A stretch of 64,000 nt of DNA from JAWRCU01 sp033542235 (GTDB lineage Bacteria; Pseudomonadota; Alphaproteobacteria; Rhizobiales; Rhizobiaceae). The translations under genes were made by a program, and so were the position numbers. The DNA is taken from assembly GCF_033542235.1 (NCBI RefSeq), contig NZ_JAWRCU010000013.1:124001-188000 (forward strand). Reading direction: 5' to 3'. Under the pieces are notes generated by a model that was not told the DNA's origin, ran no database searches, and was given only the letters and a program-made list of their open reading frames with translations. Positions 54,926 through 63,995 of this stretch are shown piece by piece. How positions within the stretch are numbered: the stretch's first letter is position 1; every line of letters starts with the position of its first letter.

Positions 54926-56878
54926 TTACTTGGCTGCCGGAATTTTCAACGTCTTGCCGATCCCCAGGAAGCGCGGCTTGTCGCCGGGATTGGCATCGGC
55001 GATGTCGTGCCACTTGGCGCCGTTTTTGTAATAGGTCTCGGCCAGATCCCAGTAAGTGTCCCCGGCGACGACCACATGCGAGGAAGGCGTGGTCGCCGCT
55101 TCGGCTGGCTTGGTCTCGGTCGCGGTACCGCCCTGGGCTGAGGGCGCTTCCGGCTGGGCATTCGGCGCCGCGGTGGCGGGCGCCGCATTGTCCGGCTTTG
55201 GCGGGTTTGCGGCGTCGCCGGCTGTCGGAGCGCTCTCCGCCGACGGCGCAGTCTCAGCCTGAGCCGTGGTCGTCCCGATCTCGGTGATGCGGCCGTCCAG
55301 ATACGGCTTATAGGGCCGATGCGCGGCGAGGTAATCCGCCACCACCTGCTCGAGGCCCGGGCCGTAGTCATAGGCGTTCTGGGCGTTGCTGGCGAAGACC
55401 TTGTAGCCGTCGCCGCCCTGGCGCACATAGTTGTTCGTCGCCGCCAGATAAGTCTTGCCCGAATCGACCGGCGTCCACACGCCGTTCTCCATCACCTGCA
55501 CATCGCTGACGCGGCTGCCCGCCGGCTGCGACTTGTCGAAGGCATATTTTAGCCCAGCTACCTGCGCGAAGCGGCCGGCGCCGTCCTCGATCTGGCTGAC
55601 GCCGTTCTCGAGTGCGTCGACGACATCCTTGCCAGTGATCTTGAAGGTTGCCACCGTATTCTGGAAGGGCAATACGGTCAGCACTTCGCCCATCGTAACC
55701 ACGCCCTGGTCAATGGAGGCGCGCAGGCCGCCGCCGTTCGTGAAGACGATCTCGACGCCTTGGCCCTTCACCCGGTCGAGAACCGCGTCCGAAACGAGGT
55801 TGCCCATCTCGCACTCGCGGGCGCGGCAATTGTCGCGGCTGCCGTCGATCGGCGCGGTCGTTTCCGAAACCTCCTTGGCCTTCAGCTCCTCGATCGGCGC
55901 GCCGAGCTCCTTGATGCGTGCGAGCACGGCCGGATCGGGCGTGATCGACTTGTCGAGCAGGATCGGCGCACCGGTCGCTTCCTTGACCACGCCATTGTCA
56001 TCGAAGACGACCTTTATCTCGCCGAGATATTTCGAATACGAGGCGGCCTGGATGACCGGCACCTTGTAGCCGTCCGGGTTGTCGACCATGGTCGGGTAGG
56101 GCCCTTCAGCCTTCGGGTCGGTGTTCGAGAGAAGCGAATGGGAGTGGCCGCCGACCACCACGTCGATGCCCGGGATCTTGGCGATGACATCGCGCTCGCG
56201 ATTGTAGCCGATATGGGTGAGCGCGATGATCTTGTTGACTCCCTCAGCCTTCAGCTTCTCCACTTCGGCCGTTATCGCCTTGACGTCGTCTTCGATCGTG
56301 ATGTTCGGTCCGGGCGAAGCGATGTCGACGACGTCGTTGGTCAGGCCGCCGACAATTCCGATCTTCTGCCCCCCGATCTCTAAAACCACCGAAGATTTGA
56401 CGTGGTCGCCGAGCTTCGACTGTGCGTTCGGCTTCACATTGGCGGTCGTGACCGGGAACATGGCGACATCGAGGAAGGGGGCAATCGCATCTTCACCGTC
56501 GTCGAACTCGTGGTTGCCGAGTGTCATGGCATCCGGCTTCATCTGGTTGAGGAATTCGGATTCCGCCTTGCCCTTGTAGGTCGTGTAAAAAAGCGAGCCC
56601 TGGAAATTGTCGCCGGCGTCGAGGAAGATCACGTTCTGGCCCGAGAGCCTGTCACGCTCCTGCTTGAGCGCGGTGATCAGGCGTGCCGCGCCGCCGAAGC
56701 ACTCGCCCTTGCCTTCCTCTTCGGCCGAGCAGGTCGATTCGAACTTGTTGTTCGATTCGATGCGGCTGTGCCAGTCGTTGATATGCAGGATGTTCAACGT
56801 GTAGTCGGCAAAGGACATCGATGCCGACATGGCGAGCGCCGACACTGAGATGGCGGTCACCCCTGCGATCTTCTTCAT
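54926..56878 (-). CDS. Bifunctional UshA-like 5'-nucleotidase/metallophosphatase with C-terminal LysM
   Basis: A 650-residue exported protein from the ATG at 56878 (GGGAG upstream), with a signal peptide ending near ASMSFA. The metallophosphatase core has LNILHINDWHSR, FLDAGDNFQGS, TLGNHEFDDG and VGGHSHSLL; the 5'-nucleotidase C-domain has TNGGGLRASIDQG and NNYVRQGGDGYK. After a Pro/Ala-rich linker (about 525-595) comes a LysM domain (VVVAGDTYWDLAETYYKNGA). It hydrolyses nucleotides or UDP-sugars in the periplasm; LysM probably tethers it to peptidoglycan. Confidence 0.93.
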   Translation of the reverse strand: MKKIAGVTAISVSALAMSASMSFADYTLNILHINDWHSRIESNNKFESTCSAEEEGKGECFGGAARLITALKQERDRLSGQNVIFLDAGDNFQGSLFYTTYKGKAESEFLNQMKPDAMTLGNHEFDDGEDAIAPFLDVAMFPVTTANVKPNAQSKLGDHVKSSVVLEIGGQKIGIVGGLTNDVVDIASPGPNITIEDDVKAITAEVEKLKAEGVNKIIALTHIGYNRERDVIAKIPGIDVVVGGHSHSLLSNTDPKAEGPYPTMVDNPDGYKVPVIQAASYSKYLGEIKVVFDDNGVVKEATGAPILLDKSITPDPAVLARIKELGAPIEELKAKEVSETTAPIDGSRDNCRARECEMGNLVSDAVLDRVKGQGVEIVFTNGGGLRASIDQGVVTMGEVLTVLPFQNTVATFKITGKDVVDALENGVSQIEDGAGRFAQVAGLKYAFDKSQPAGSRVSDVQVMENGVWTPVDSGKTYLAATNNYVRQGGDGYKVFASNAQNAYDYGPGLEQVVADYLAAHRPYKPYLDGRITEIGTTTAQAETAPSAESAPTAGDAANPPKPDNAAPATAAPNAQPEAPSAQGGTATETKPAEAATTPSSHVVVAGDTYWDLAETYYKNGAKWHDIADANPGDKPRFLGIGKTLKIPAAK

Positions 56879-57000
56879 TGTCTTCGTCTCCCATTTGCAA
56901 TTGCGTATGGCGTTTAGCGCCACTTGTTGAATGTGATGTAACATCCCCCCGTGGCCATGTTTCCATTGGCCAAGCGTGGACGCAAGCGCAAACGAGCGAA

Positions 57001-57106
57001 GAGGGAACGCGAATAGAGAATAGCGAATAGGGACGAAGTAACCGAGCAGGAATAGCGGGGACGAGCGGAAGGCCGCTGTTCGCTACTCGCTATTCCCTAT
57101 TCGCCC
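57001..57106. repeat. Paired heptamer/octamer-repeat element J
   Basis: The G arm (about 57008-57060) has GCGAATA, GAGAATA and GGGACGAAGTA-like units; the C arm (57076-57106) is homogeneous GCTACTC/GCTATTC. The C arm ends four bases from the TGA stop of the Omp10-like gene. The element separates it from the 5'-nucleotidase gene. Confidence 0.82.
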
Positions 57107-57110
57107 GTCG

Positions 57111-57476
57111 TCAGGCCCTGCGCACCAGCGTGAATTGCTGGCCCGCCGAGCTGGTGCAATTCAGTTGCCTGGGTGAAGCGAGCAGGCAGTTGAACGCGAT
57201 CGGCGACTGGCGGATCACTGAGGTGCCGTTGATCTGGATCGTTGCTCCCGACACGGTATAGGAGCCCTGGGCGAGCATCTTTCCGGTGTCGTTGGCGGTC
57301 GTGCTGAATGACCCGCCGGCAAAGCGCGATGTGGCGACTCCGTCGGAGCTCATCCAGTCGCCTTCTACGCCGGTCGGCGCCCGGCTCGTGCCCCCTGGGC
57401 CCGCGGTCTGGCAGGCCGCAAGCGCGGCAAGGGCGATGACGACACCGGCAAAAACTGACTTCCGGGCAATGGCCAT
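57111..57476 (-). CDS. omp10: Omp10-like outer-membrane lipoprotein
   Basis: A 121-residue lipoprotein from the ATG at 57476 (AGGAGGGA upstream). The lipobox LAAC follows a hydrophobic signal. The mature part GVEGDWMSSDGVATSRFAGG, then TGKMLAQGSYTVSG and QLNCTSSAGQQFTLVRR, matches the Brucella Omp10 protein closely in order and spacing as I recall it. Omp10 has an anti-protease-inhibitor-like fold (Inh family) and supports outer-membrane integrity; its action here is inferred. Confidence 0.86.
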   Translation of the reverse strand: MAIARKSVFAGVVIALAALAACQTAGPGGTSRAPTGVEGDWMSSDGVATSRFAGGSFSTTANDTGKMLAQGSYTVSGATIQINGTSVIRQSPIAFNCLLASPRQLNCTSSAGQQFTLVRRA

Positions 57477-57540
57477 TGCGAATCCCTCCTGGTGCACGCC
57501 GATTCAATCGCCCGATTTGCGGGCGATTGCAAGGTAATGA

Positions 57541-57655
57541 AGTCAGTAGGGAAGTATGGGAGTAGGGCAATAGGGGAATAAGTTCGCGGGCGAATACCGC
57601 ACAAATATGTACTCGCCTATTCCTTTACTCCGTTATTCCCCTACTCCCCTATACT
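57541..57655. repeat. Paired octamer-repeat element K
   Basis: G arm 57541-57585 (CAGTAGGGAAGTATGGGAGTA..., GGGCAATA, GGGGAATA); C arm 57609-57655 (CCTATTC, CTTTACTC, CCCTACTC). It ends exactly at the homospermidine synthase TAA stop and begins shortly upstream of the Omp10-like start. Confidence 0.87.
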
Positions 57656-59101
57656 TTACCGCACCAGGACGTTGCGGAACTGCCAGGGATCCTTCTCGTC
57701 GATATCCTCGGGAAACAGCCCCGGCCGGCCGTCGAGTGGCGTCCATTCGGTATAGAAGCCGTTGACCGGCCCGAGATAGGGGAGCTGCACCTCGAGACAG
57801 CGCTTGTAGTCCATCTCGTCGGTTTCGACGATGCCTGCCTTGGGATGCTCCAGTGCCCAGACCATGCCGGCGAGCACTGCGGAAGTCACTTGCAGGCCGG
57901 TAGCATTCTGGTAGGGCGCAAGGTCGCGTGCCTCCTCCAGGGTGAGCTGCGAGCCATACCAGTAGGCGTTCTTCTTGTGGCCGTAGAGCAGCACGCCGAG
58001 CTCGTCCATGCCATCGACCAGCTCATGCTCGTCCAGCACGTGATGCACAGGCTGCACCTTGCCCGCGGCACCGAATACCTCATGCAGCGAGAGCACCGCG
58101 TCATTGCATGGATGGTAGGCGTAGTGGCAAGTCGGCCGGAACGTGACCTCGCCCTTCTTGTCGCGCACGGTGAAATAGTCGGCGATCGAGACCGCCTCGT
58201 TGTGCGTGACCAGGAAGCCGTATTGCGGGCCGGGTGTGGGGCACCAGGTGCGCACGCGCGTATTGCCGCCGGGCTGCTCGAGATAGATTGCCGACTTGTG
58301 CCCGTGCTTCTGCTTCTTCGCGTTCCTGGGCATCCATTTCTCATGCGTGCCCCAGCCGAGCTCAGCCGGCTGCAGGCCCTCGGAGATGAAGCCCTCCACC
58401 GACCAGGTGTTCCAGAACACATTCATGGGCTTCGGGCGCTTGGTGCGCTGCGTGTCGCGTTCGGCAATGTGGATGCCTTTCACGCCAGCCTTCTTCATGA
58501 GCTTCGCCCAGCCCTCCCGGTCATGCTGGTCCGGCTCGTCGAATTCCATGCCGAGGTCCTTGGCAAGATTCACGAGCGCCTGTTTGACGAACCAGGAAAC
58601 CATGCCAGGATTGGCGCCGCAGCAGGAGACCGCGGTCGTGCCGCCAGGCTTGCGCTTCTTCTCCGCGCGCACCGTCTCGCGCAGCGCATAGTTGGTGCGC
58701 GCTGCGTTGCCGAGATTCTCGTCGAAATAGAAGCCGAGCCATGGCTCAACCACGGTGTCGACATAGAGCACGTCGAGCTTGCGGCAGAGCTTCATGAGGT
58801 CCAACGAGGAGGTGTCGACCGACACGTTGACGCAGAAGCCCTGGCCCTCGCCCTTGGTCAGGAGTGGCGTCAGAAGCTCCTTGTAGTTATCCTTGGTGAC
58901 TCCCTCCTTCACGAAGGCGATACCGCGCTCGTCGAGCAGCTTGCGGTCGGCGTCATTCGGGTCGATGACCACCATGCGCGACTTGTCGAACTTGAAATGG
59001 CGCTCGATCAAGGGCAGCGTGCCGCGCCCGATCGAGCCGAAGCCGATCATCACGATCGGGCCGGTGATCTCGCCGTAAACCGGCCAGTTCTGCTTCGCCA
59101 T
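57656..59101 (-). CDS. hss: Homospermidine synthase
   Basis: A 481-residue protein, the usual length of bacterial homospermidine synthases, from the ATG at 59101 with GGGGGAG nine bases upstream. The NAD motif is IGFGSIGRGTLPLI, and the regions TVVEPWLGFYFDE and SCCGANPGMVSWFVKQAL are family marks. It joins two putrescines, or putrescine and spermidine, to homospermidine, a polyamine typical of Rhizobiales. It stands alone with its own promoter region. Confidence 0.95.
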   Translation of the reverse strand: MAKQNWPVYGEITGPIVMIGFGSIGRGTLPLIERHFKFDKSRMVVIDPNDADRKLLDERGIAFVKEGVTKDNYKELLTPLLTKGEGQGFCVNVSVDTSSLDLMKLCRKLDVLYVDTVVEPWLGFYFDENLGNAARTNYALRETVRAEKKRKPGGTTAVSCCGANPGMVSWFVKQALVNLAKDLGMEFDEPDQHDREGWAKLMKKAGVKGIHIAERDTQRTKRPKPMNVFWNTWSVEGFISEGLQPAELGWGTHEKWMPRNAKKQKHGHKSAIYLEQPGGNTRVRTWCPTPGPQYGFLVTHNEAVSIADYFTVRDKKGEVTFRPTCHYAYHPCNDAVLSLHEVFGAAGKVQPVHHVLDEHELVDGMDELGVLLYGHKKNAYWYGSQLTLEEARDLAPYQNATGLQVTSAVLAGMVWALEHPKAGIVETDEMDYKRCLEVQLPYLGPVNGFYTEWTPLDGRPGLFPEDIDEKDPWQFRNVLVR

Positions 59102-59523
59102 GCTGGAATACTCCCCCGGCAAACTTTCTCAAAAACGCGAATCCGCGCGCTCAACGGCCGCGCGCTAGATCATAGATTGCTGTCACAATAAAGGAAAAAT
59201 CTCTGATTGCGTCCAGGCAGTGTAGCTCAATCAGGCCCGTTCACCGGCTTGCGACTGCATTATCGGGCGTTCTGGCCCCATTATCGCCACGAAGGAGAAG
59301 AATTGTCGCATTCTCGCTGTGCCGAGCAGGAGAGGGCCAGCTGAAGCTATACGGGAACGCAAGTCCAACTTGGTTGGAGTTGCATGGCTAAGCTGTGGCC
59401 TAGTGCGGGCGCCGACACAATCAGACTGGAGAGTTGAGAGGGGAAGACATCGTTAACCTTAATCATTCATGCTCTTGCCGGGTCGCAATGGGCCGGGGAT
59501 GGCCTCGTGACCGCAAGTCTAAA

Positions 59524-59547
59524 CTGCCCGGCGACAAGTTCGGGCAG
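59524..59547 (+). other. Hairpin upstream of the Tlde1-type gene
   Basis: CTGCCCG (59524-59530) and CGGGCAG (59541-59547) form a perfect 7-bp stem with a ten-base loop, 31 bases upstream of the GTG start. The gap 59102-59523 before it holds no gene; it carries the hss promoter region and a GC-rich inverted stretch around 59140-59165. The hairpin could influence translation of the downstream gene. Confidence 0.4.
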
Positions 59548-59578
59548 CCTGTCCATCGGACGAATTGGGTACGCGTAA

Positions 59579-60946
59579 GTGGGTAAATCGTCTCGCTCTC
59601 GCGCTCAGGGGAGCGCGCGTCGATCTCTGATCTCGGTCATGCGCCGGCCGTGGTTCATCACCTATTCGGTTGCGGTGGCGGCCACGGGAGTGATCGGCGT
59701 CATCAATGCACCGAGCGCCCCTGGCAAGCCGGCAGACACGGCTGGTGCGCTGTCCCAGATAAGAATGGCATCGATCGCGCCGTCGCTGGACTGGGCGCCA
59801 ATCGCCTCTCGCCAGAACCAGCTGGTCGCCTCGGTGGCGAGCGCGCCGATCAGCGCGAGGTTCGGCCATAACTGGTATGAGCATCTGGGTGGCGCGGCAC
59901 CCTCACCCTCAGGGGATGCGGCCCGCAGCGATCGGCTGGCACTTCTGGGCAAACGCCTTGCGTCGGCGAAGTCGGTCGCTGCAGTTGAGCTTACCAAGGG
60001 GAGGGTTGCGCGCGCAGCCGCCGCACCCGCCGTGCCTCTGCCTCAGCCCGCGCCCGAGCGCTTCCTGGGCACGGCTACGCCTGCCGATGCTGCCGCGCCG
60101 ATCGTGCTTGCCTACGCCGATCCTTCGCCGACTGCGGCCGGCGGAGCGCTCGAAGCGCTGCTTGCCGGCGATGCTGGAAGCCTTGGGATTGACGGGCTGC
60201 TCGCGAAAGACGACGGGGCTCTGCCGCAGGACGTGCCGGTTCCGCTCGCGCGCCCGAAGATCGACAGGCCGAAGATCGAGGAGCCAGCAGCGGACAAGGC
60301 GGACGTGGCGAAGCCGCAAGCCGAACAGCCGGGCCCTGTCAGGCGGCAGCCGGACGCGTCCGCGCGCGAGACCACGCCCCCGCCCCAGCCGCCGCGCGAA
60401 AAGGAAACCAAAATGGCATTTGCCCGGCCCGATAGCCCGGCGGCCAGCAGCCCGGCCGAGGACGCCGATCGCGGTGGCGGCTTCCTCAGGCGTCTGTTCC
60501 GCGGTGGTGGGCGTGCGAGCGCAGGCGACGGTGTCGCCGTCTATGATATCAGTGCCCAGACTGTTTACATGCCTGACGGCACGAGGCTCGAAGCGCATTC
60601 CGGCGTCGGTGAGATGGCCGACGATCCGCGCTATGTGCATGTAAAGATGAACGGTCCGACGCCCCCGCACACTTATGTGCTCCAGATGCGCGAAAAGCGC
60701 TTCCATGGCGTCGAAGCCATTCGCATGCTGCCGGAGAACGGCAGGAATCTCTACGGTCGTGACGGCTTCCTGACTCATAGCTATTTGATGCGCGGCCGCC
60801 GCGCCCAATCGCACGGTTGCGTCGCTTTCGCGGACTACCCGCGCTTCCTCGCGGCCTTCAAGGCGGGCAAGGTCAAGAAACTGGTCGTCGTGTCCGGCAG
60901 CGGCAAGCGCAACGTGCGCATGGCCAAGAACGGCCAGGGCGCCTGA
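59579..60946 (+). CDS. Membrane-anchored protein with C-terminal Tlde1/YkuD-like domain (DUF2778 type)
   Basis: A 455-residue protein; the start is GTG at 59579 or ATG at 59639, both with weak ribosome sites. One N-terminal anchor (WFITYSVAVAATGVIGV) is followed by a long Pro/Ala/Lys-rich linker (about 110-305), and a catalytic domain of about 130 residues: VYMPDGTRLEAHSG, then THSYLMRGRRAQSHGCVAF with the His and Cys. This is the domain of Tlde1-type L,D-transpeptidase effectors, and many rhizobia carry housekeeping versions. No type VI genes are nearby, so an envelope role is more likely than a toxin. Confidence 0.82.
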   Translation: MGKSSRSRAQGSARRSLISVMRRPWFITYSVAVAATGVIGVINAPSAPGKPADTAGALSQIRMASIAPSLDWAPIASRQNQLVASVASAPISARFGHNWYEHLGGAAPSPSGDAARSDRLALLGKRLASAKSVAAVELTKGRVARAAAAPAVPLPQPAPERFLGTATPADAAAPIVLAYADPSPTAAGGALEALLAGDAGSLGIDGLLAKDDGALPQDVPVPLARPKIDRPKIEEPAADKADVAKPQAEQPGPVRRQPDASARETTPPPQPPREKETKMAFARPDSPAASSPAEDADRGGGFLRRLFRGGGRASAGDGVAVYDISAQTVYMPDGTRLEAHSGVGEMADDPRYVHVKMNGPTPPHTYVLQMREKRFHGVEAIRMLPENGRNLYGRDGFLTHSYLMRGRRAQSHGCVAFADYPRFLAAFKAGKVKKLVVVSGSGKRNVRMAKNGQGA

Positions 60947-61030
60947 GGGGCGCCACTTCCTGCAACTGACCCTTTTCCCGCAAGGGAATCGGCGCTATCA
61001 GGCCTCCTTGGTATCAGTCAGGATCGTCGC

Positions 61031-62869
61031 ATGCCTACTTATCGCTCACGCACCACCACCCATGGCCGCAACATGGCCGGCGCCCGCGGGCTCTGGCGCG
61101 CCACTGGCATGAAGGACGGGGATTTCGACAAGCCGATCATCGCGGTGGTCAACTCGTTCACGCAGTTCGTGCCCGGCCATGTGCATCTCAAGGATCTCGG
61201 CCAGCTCGTCGCGCGGGAAATCGAGGGCGCAGGCGGCGTCGCCAAGGAGTTCAATACCATCGCGGTCGACGACGGTATCGCCATGGGCCATGACGGCATG
61301 CTCTATTCGCTGCCGTCTCGCGAGATCATCGCCGACAGTGTCGAATACATGGTCAACGCGCATTGCGCCGACGCGATGGTCTGCATCTCCAACTGCGACA
61401 AGATCACGCCCGGAATGCTGATGGCCGCGCTCAGGCTCAATATCCCTGCCGTGTTCGTTTCGGGCGGGCCGATGGAAGCCGGCAAGGCGGTGGTGAAGGA
61501 CAAGCTTCAGGCCCTCGATCTGGTCGACGCCATGGTCATGGCCGCCGACGACGCATATACAGACGCGGAAGTGCAGACGATCGAGGAAGCCGCCTGCCCG
61601 ACATGCGGCTCCTGCTCGGGCATGTTCACCGCCAATTCGATGAACTGCCTGACCGAGGCGCTTGGCCTGTCGCTGCCCGGCAACGGCTCGACGCTCGCAA
61701 CCCATTCCGACCGAAAGCGGCTGTTCGTCGAGGCTGGCCACCTGATCGTTGACCTCGCCCGCCGCTACTACGAGCAGGACGACGAGACCGCGCTGCCGCG
61801 TTCGATCGCCGGCAAAGCGGCGTTCGAGAACGCCATGGCGCTCGATATCGCCATGGGCGGTTCGACCAATACGGTGCTGCATATCCTGGCGGCGGCCTAT
61901 GAAGGCGGTGTCGATTTCACCATGGACGACATCGATGCGCTTTCGCGCAAGGTACCGGTGCTGTGCAAGGTTGCGCCCGCCAAGAGCGACGTACATCTGG
62001 AGGATGTGCACCGCGCCGGCGGCATCATGGCAATCCTCGGCCAGCTCGATCGTGCCGGCCTGATCAACCGCGACGTGCCGACGGTGCATGCCCTTACGAT
62101 GGGGGATGCGATCGACCGCTGGGACATCTCGCGCACGAACAGCGAAAGCGTGCGCAATTTCTACATGGCTGCACCGGGAGGCGTGCGTACGACGCAGGCC
62201 TTCAGCCAGTCGAACCGCTGGGCCGAGCTCGACCTCGACCGTAAGGCCGGTGCAATTCGCTCGCCTGAGAGCCCGTTCTCGAAAGACGGAGGGCTCGCGG
62301 TTCTCAAGGGCAACATCGCGCTCGAGGGCTGCATCGTCAAAACGGCTGGAGTCGACGAGTCCATCCTGAAATTCACCGGCCCGGCAGTGGTTTACGAGAG
62401 CCAGGACGCGGCGGTGAAAGGCATTCTCTCCAACGAGGTGAAGGCCGGCGATGTGGTCGTCATTCGCTATGAGGGCCCGCGCGGCGGACCGGGCATGCAG
62501 GAGATGCTCTACCCGACCAGCTACCTGAAATCGAAGGGCCTCGGCAAAGCCTGCGCGCTCTTGACGGACGGGCGCTTCTCCGGCGGCACGTCGGGCCTAT
62601 CCATCGGGCATGTCTCGCCGGAAGCCGCCGAGGGCGGCACGATCGGCCTGGTGCATCCCGGCGATATCATCGAGATCGACATTCCCGGCCGCACGATCAA
62701 CCTCAAAGTCGATCCGTCGGTCCTCGAGGCGCGGCGGGCCGAGCAGGACAGGCTGGGCTGGAAGCCGGCCGAGAAGCGCAAGCGCAACGTGACACCGGCT
62801 CTCAAGGCCTACGCCGCCTTCGCGACCAGCGCTGCGCGCGGAGCGGTGCGCGACCTCGGCGAAGGCTGA
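61031..62869 (+). CDS. ilvD: Dihydroxy-acid dehydratase
   Basis: A 612-residue protein of full family length. The Fe-S and active-site segments are SNCDKITPGMLMAALRLN, AACPTCGSCSGMFTANSMNC and GGSTNTVLHI, with YEGPRGGPGMQEML near 480. It dehydrates dihydroxy-isovalerate and dihydroxy-methylvalerate in valine and isoleucine synthesis. It stands alone between the Tlde1-type gene and a palindromic repeat. Confidence 0.97.
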   Translation: MPTYRSRTTTHGRNMAGARGLWRATGMKDGDFDKPIIAVVNSFTQFVPGHVHLKDLGQLVAREIEGAGGVAKEFNTIAVDDGIAMGHDGMLYSLPSREIIADSVEYMVNAHCADAMVCISNCDKITPGMLMAALRLNIPAVFVSGGPMEAGKAVVKDKLQALDLVDAMVMAADDAYTDAEVQTIEEAACPTCGSCSGMFTANSMNCLTEALGLSLPGNGSTLATHSDRKRLFVEAGHLIVDLARRYYEQDDETALPRSIAGKAAFENAMALDIAMGGSTNTVLHILAAAYEGGVDFTMDDIDALSRKVPVLCKVAPAKSDVHLEDVHRAGGIMAILGQLDRAGLINRDVPTVHALTMGDAIDRWDISRTNSESVRNFYMAAPGGVRTTQAFSQSNRWAELDLDRKAGAIRSPESPFSKDGGLAVLKGNIALEGCIVKTAGVDESILKFTGPAVVYESQDAAVKGILSNEVKAGDVVVIRYEGPRGGPGMQEMLYPTSYLKSKGLGKACALLTDGRFSGGTSGLSIGHVSPEAAEGGTIGLVHPGDIIEIDIPGRTINLKVDPSVLEARRAEQDRLGWKPAEKRKRNVTPALKAYAAFATSAARGAVRDLGEG

Positions 62870-62908
62870 GCGGTTGGCGGGTTCCGCAAATCGCTTTGCG
62901 CTGGCGCT

Positions 62909-63017
62909 GCCCCTCACCCGCCCCCTCTCCCCGTAAAGGACGGGGAGAGGGGGCGGCAACGTCTCAGAATCCCCTCTCCCCGTCTTTCACGGGGAGAGGG
63001 TAAGGGTGAGGGGCGGC
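62909..63017. repeat. Large palindromic intergenic repeat downstream of ilvD
   Basis: A nested inverted repeat: CCCCTCACC (62911-62919) pairs with GGTGAGGGG (63006-63014), and CCCTCTCCCCGT occurs twice facing its complement. The whole folds into a strong hairpin with internal stems. It lies between the convergent ilvD and DUF3445 genes and can serve as a bidirectional terminator. It is a different family from the palindrome at 871-1035. Confidence 0.85.
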
Positions 63018-63098
63018 GCCAACCTAAAGTGAGAAGGCTTTAAACGGGGGTGATAGACCGTCGAAGGCGGACGGAACATTGTCCATCTCCAGCCTCAA

Positions 63099-63995
63099 TC
63101 AAGCCTCGGCCATCGCCCTCAGCCGCTCGACCAGCCGATCGCGGTCCGCCGACAAGCCTTTATAATCCACCTGCGCCTCATCGAGCGCCACCAGCTGCGC
63201 CGCGAAGGAGGCGGCAAGTGTGGCTCTGTGCGGATGGCTTTCGAGCACTTGCATCGGGTCGAGATAGATGCGGATCGTGAAAAGGACATCACCCGATTTC
63301 GGCAGCTTGCGAAGCGTTTGTCGCTCGACGCGGATGAAGGCGTTCGCCGCGACATCAGTTTCCGCAAAGTGCGAAGGCTTGCGCTCGGCGCGCTCTTGCC
63401 GGCCCGCATTCGACAGCGGCATGTAGAGCGCCGAGCCGGCCTGCAGCGACCAGTTCATGCGCTCGACCGGCTGTGCCACCTGCAACTTATCGAAGATGCG
63501 CTGGATGACGTCGGCGATCCGCGTGCCGGGGCCGAAGCCAGGCACCGGCGTGTGGATGTCCTGCAGCGGCTTGCCGAACTTCTCAGTCAAAGACCACGAG
63601 GAGGGAAAGCACAGCGAAGCCGCCACCAGCCGCCACCCTTCTTCATCCCGCCGCATCAGGACGAGATCCTCCTGCACGAGAAGGGACGCGGCGTAGAGCG
63701 GATGGGCATTGAGGGAGGCGCCATTCGGCGACAGCGGCGACTCGTTCGGCACTAGCGTCGGAAAACGTTCGCGCATGTGGCTGGCGACGAGATGGAGCAC
63801 CTCATGCTGCGCGTCCTGCGTCCCTTCTTCCGCAACGAACACCTTGTCCGGGATTTCCGCATAGATCCGCCGTTTTTCGGCGAGATAAGTCTCATATTGC
63901 CCATCGACATCGAGCCAGAGAGCAGCATCGAGCGGCTTCAGGCCGATCGTGAACGGCTTGGTGGAGCCGTCATAGGGCGTATGGGTGGGCATCAT
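63099..63995 (-). CDS. DUF3445 (haem-dependent oxidative N-demethylase alpha subunit-like) protein
   Basis: A 298-residue protein; the start at 63995 lies five bases from the window end and could extend beyond it. The segments FTIGLKPLDAALWLDVDGQY, QEDLVLMRRDEEGWRLVAAS and LCFPSSWSLTEKFGKPLQ, then HTPVPGF, are typical of DUF3445. The family includes HODM, a PAS-fold haem enzyme that demethylates dimethylamine-type substrates. Whether this copy has that activity is unknown. It converges on ilvD. Confidence 0.85.
   Translation of the reverse strand: MMPTHTPYDGSTKPFTIGLKPLDAALWLDVDGQYETYLAEKRRIYAEIPDKVFVAEEGTQDAQHEVLHLVASHMRERFPTLVPNESPLSPNGASLNAHPLYAASLLVQEDLVLMRRDEEGWRLVAASLCFPSSWSLTEKFGKPLQDIHTPVPGFGPGTRIADVIQRIFDKLQVAQPVERMNWSLQAGSALYMPLSNAGRQERAERKPSHFAETDVAANAFIRVERQTLRKLPKSGDVLFTIRIYLDPMQVLESHPHRATLAASFAAQLVALDEAQVDYKGLSADRDRLVERLRAMAEA

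Noticed and set aside
59451..59475. CtrA site (GTTAACCTTAATC) upstream of the Tlde1-type gene
   Set aside because: The two TTAA boxes are 2 bases apart, not 7, so it does not fit the full CtrA consensus.
59579..60946. Type VI secretion toxin
   Set aside because: The protein has an inner-membrane anchor and no type VI or immunity genes nearby, so a housekeeping envelope role is more likely.
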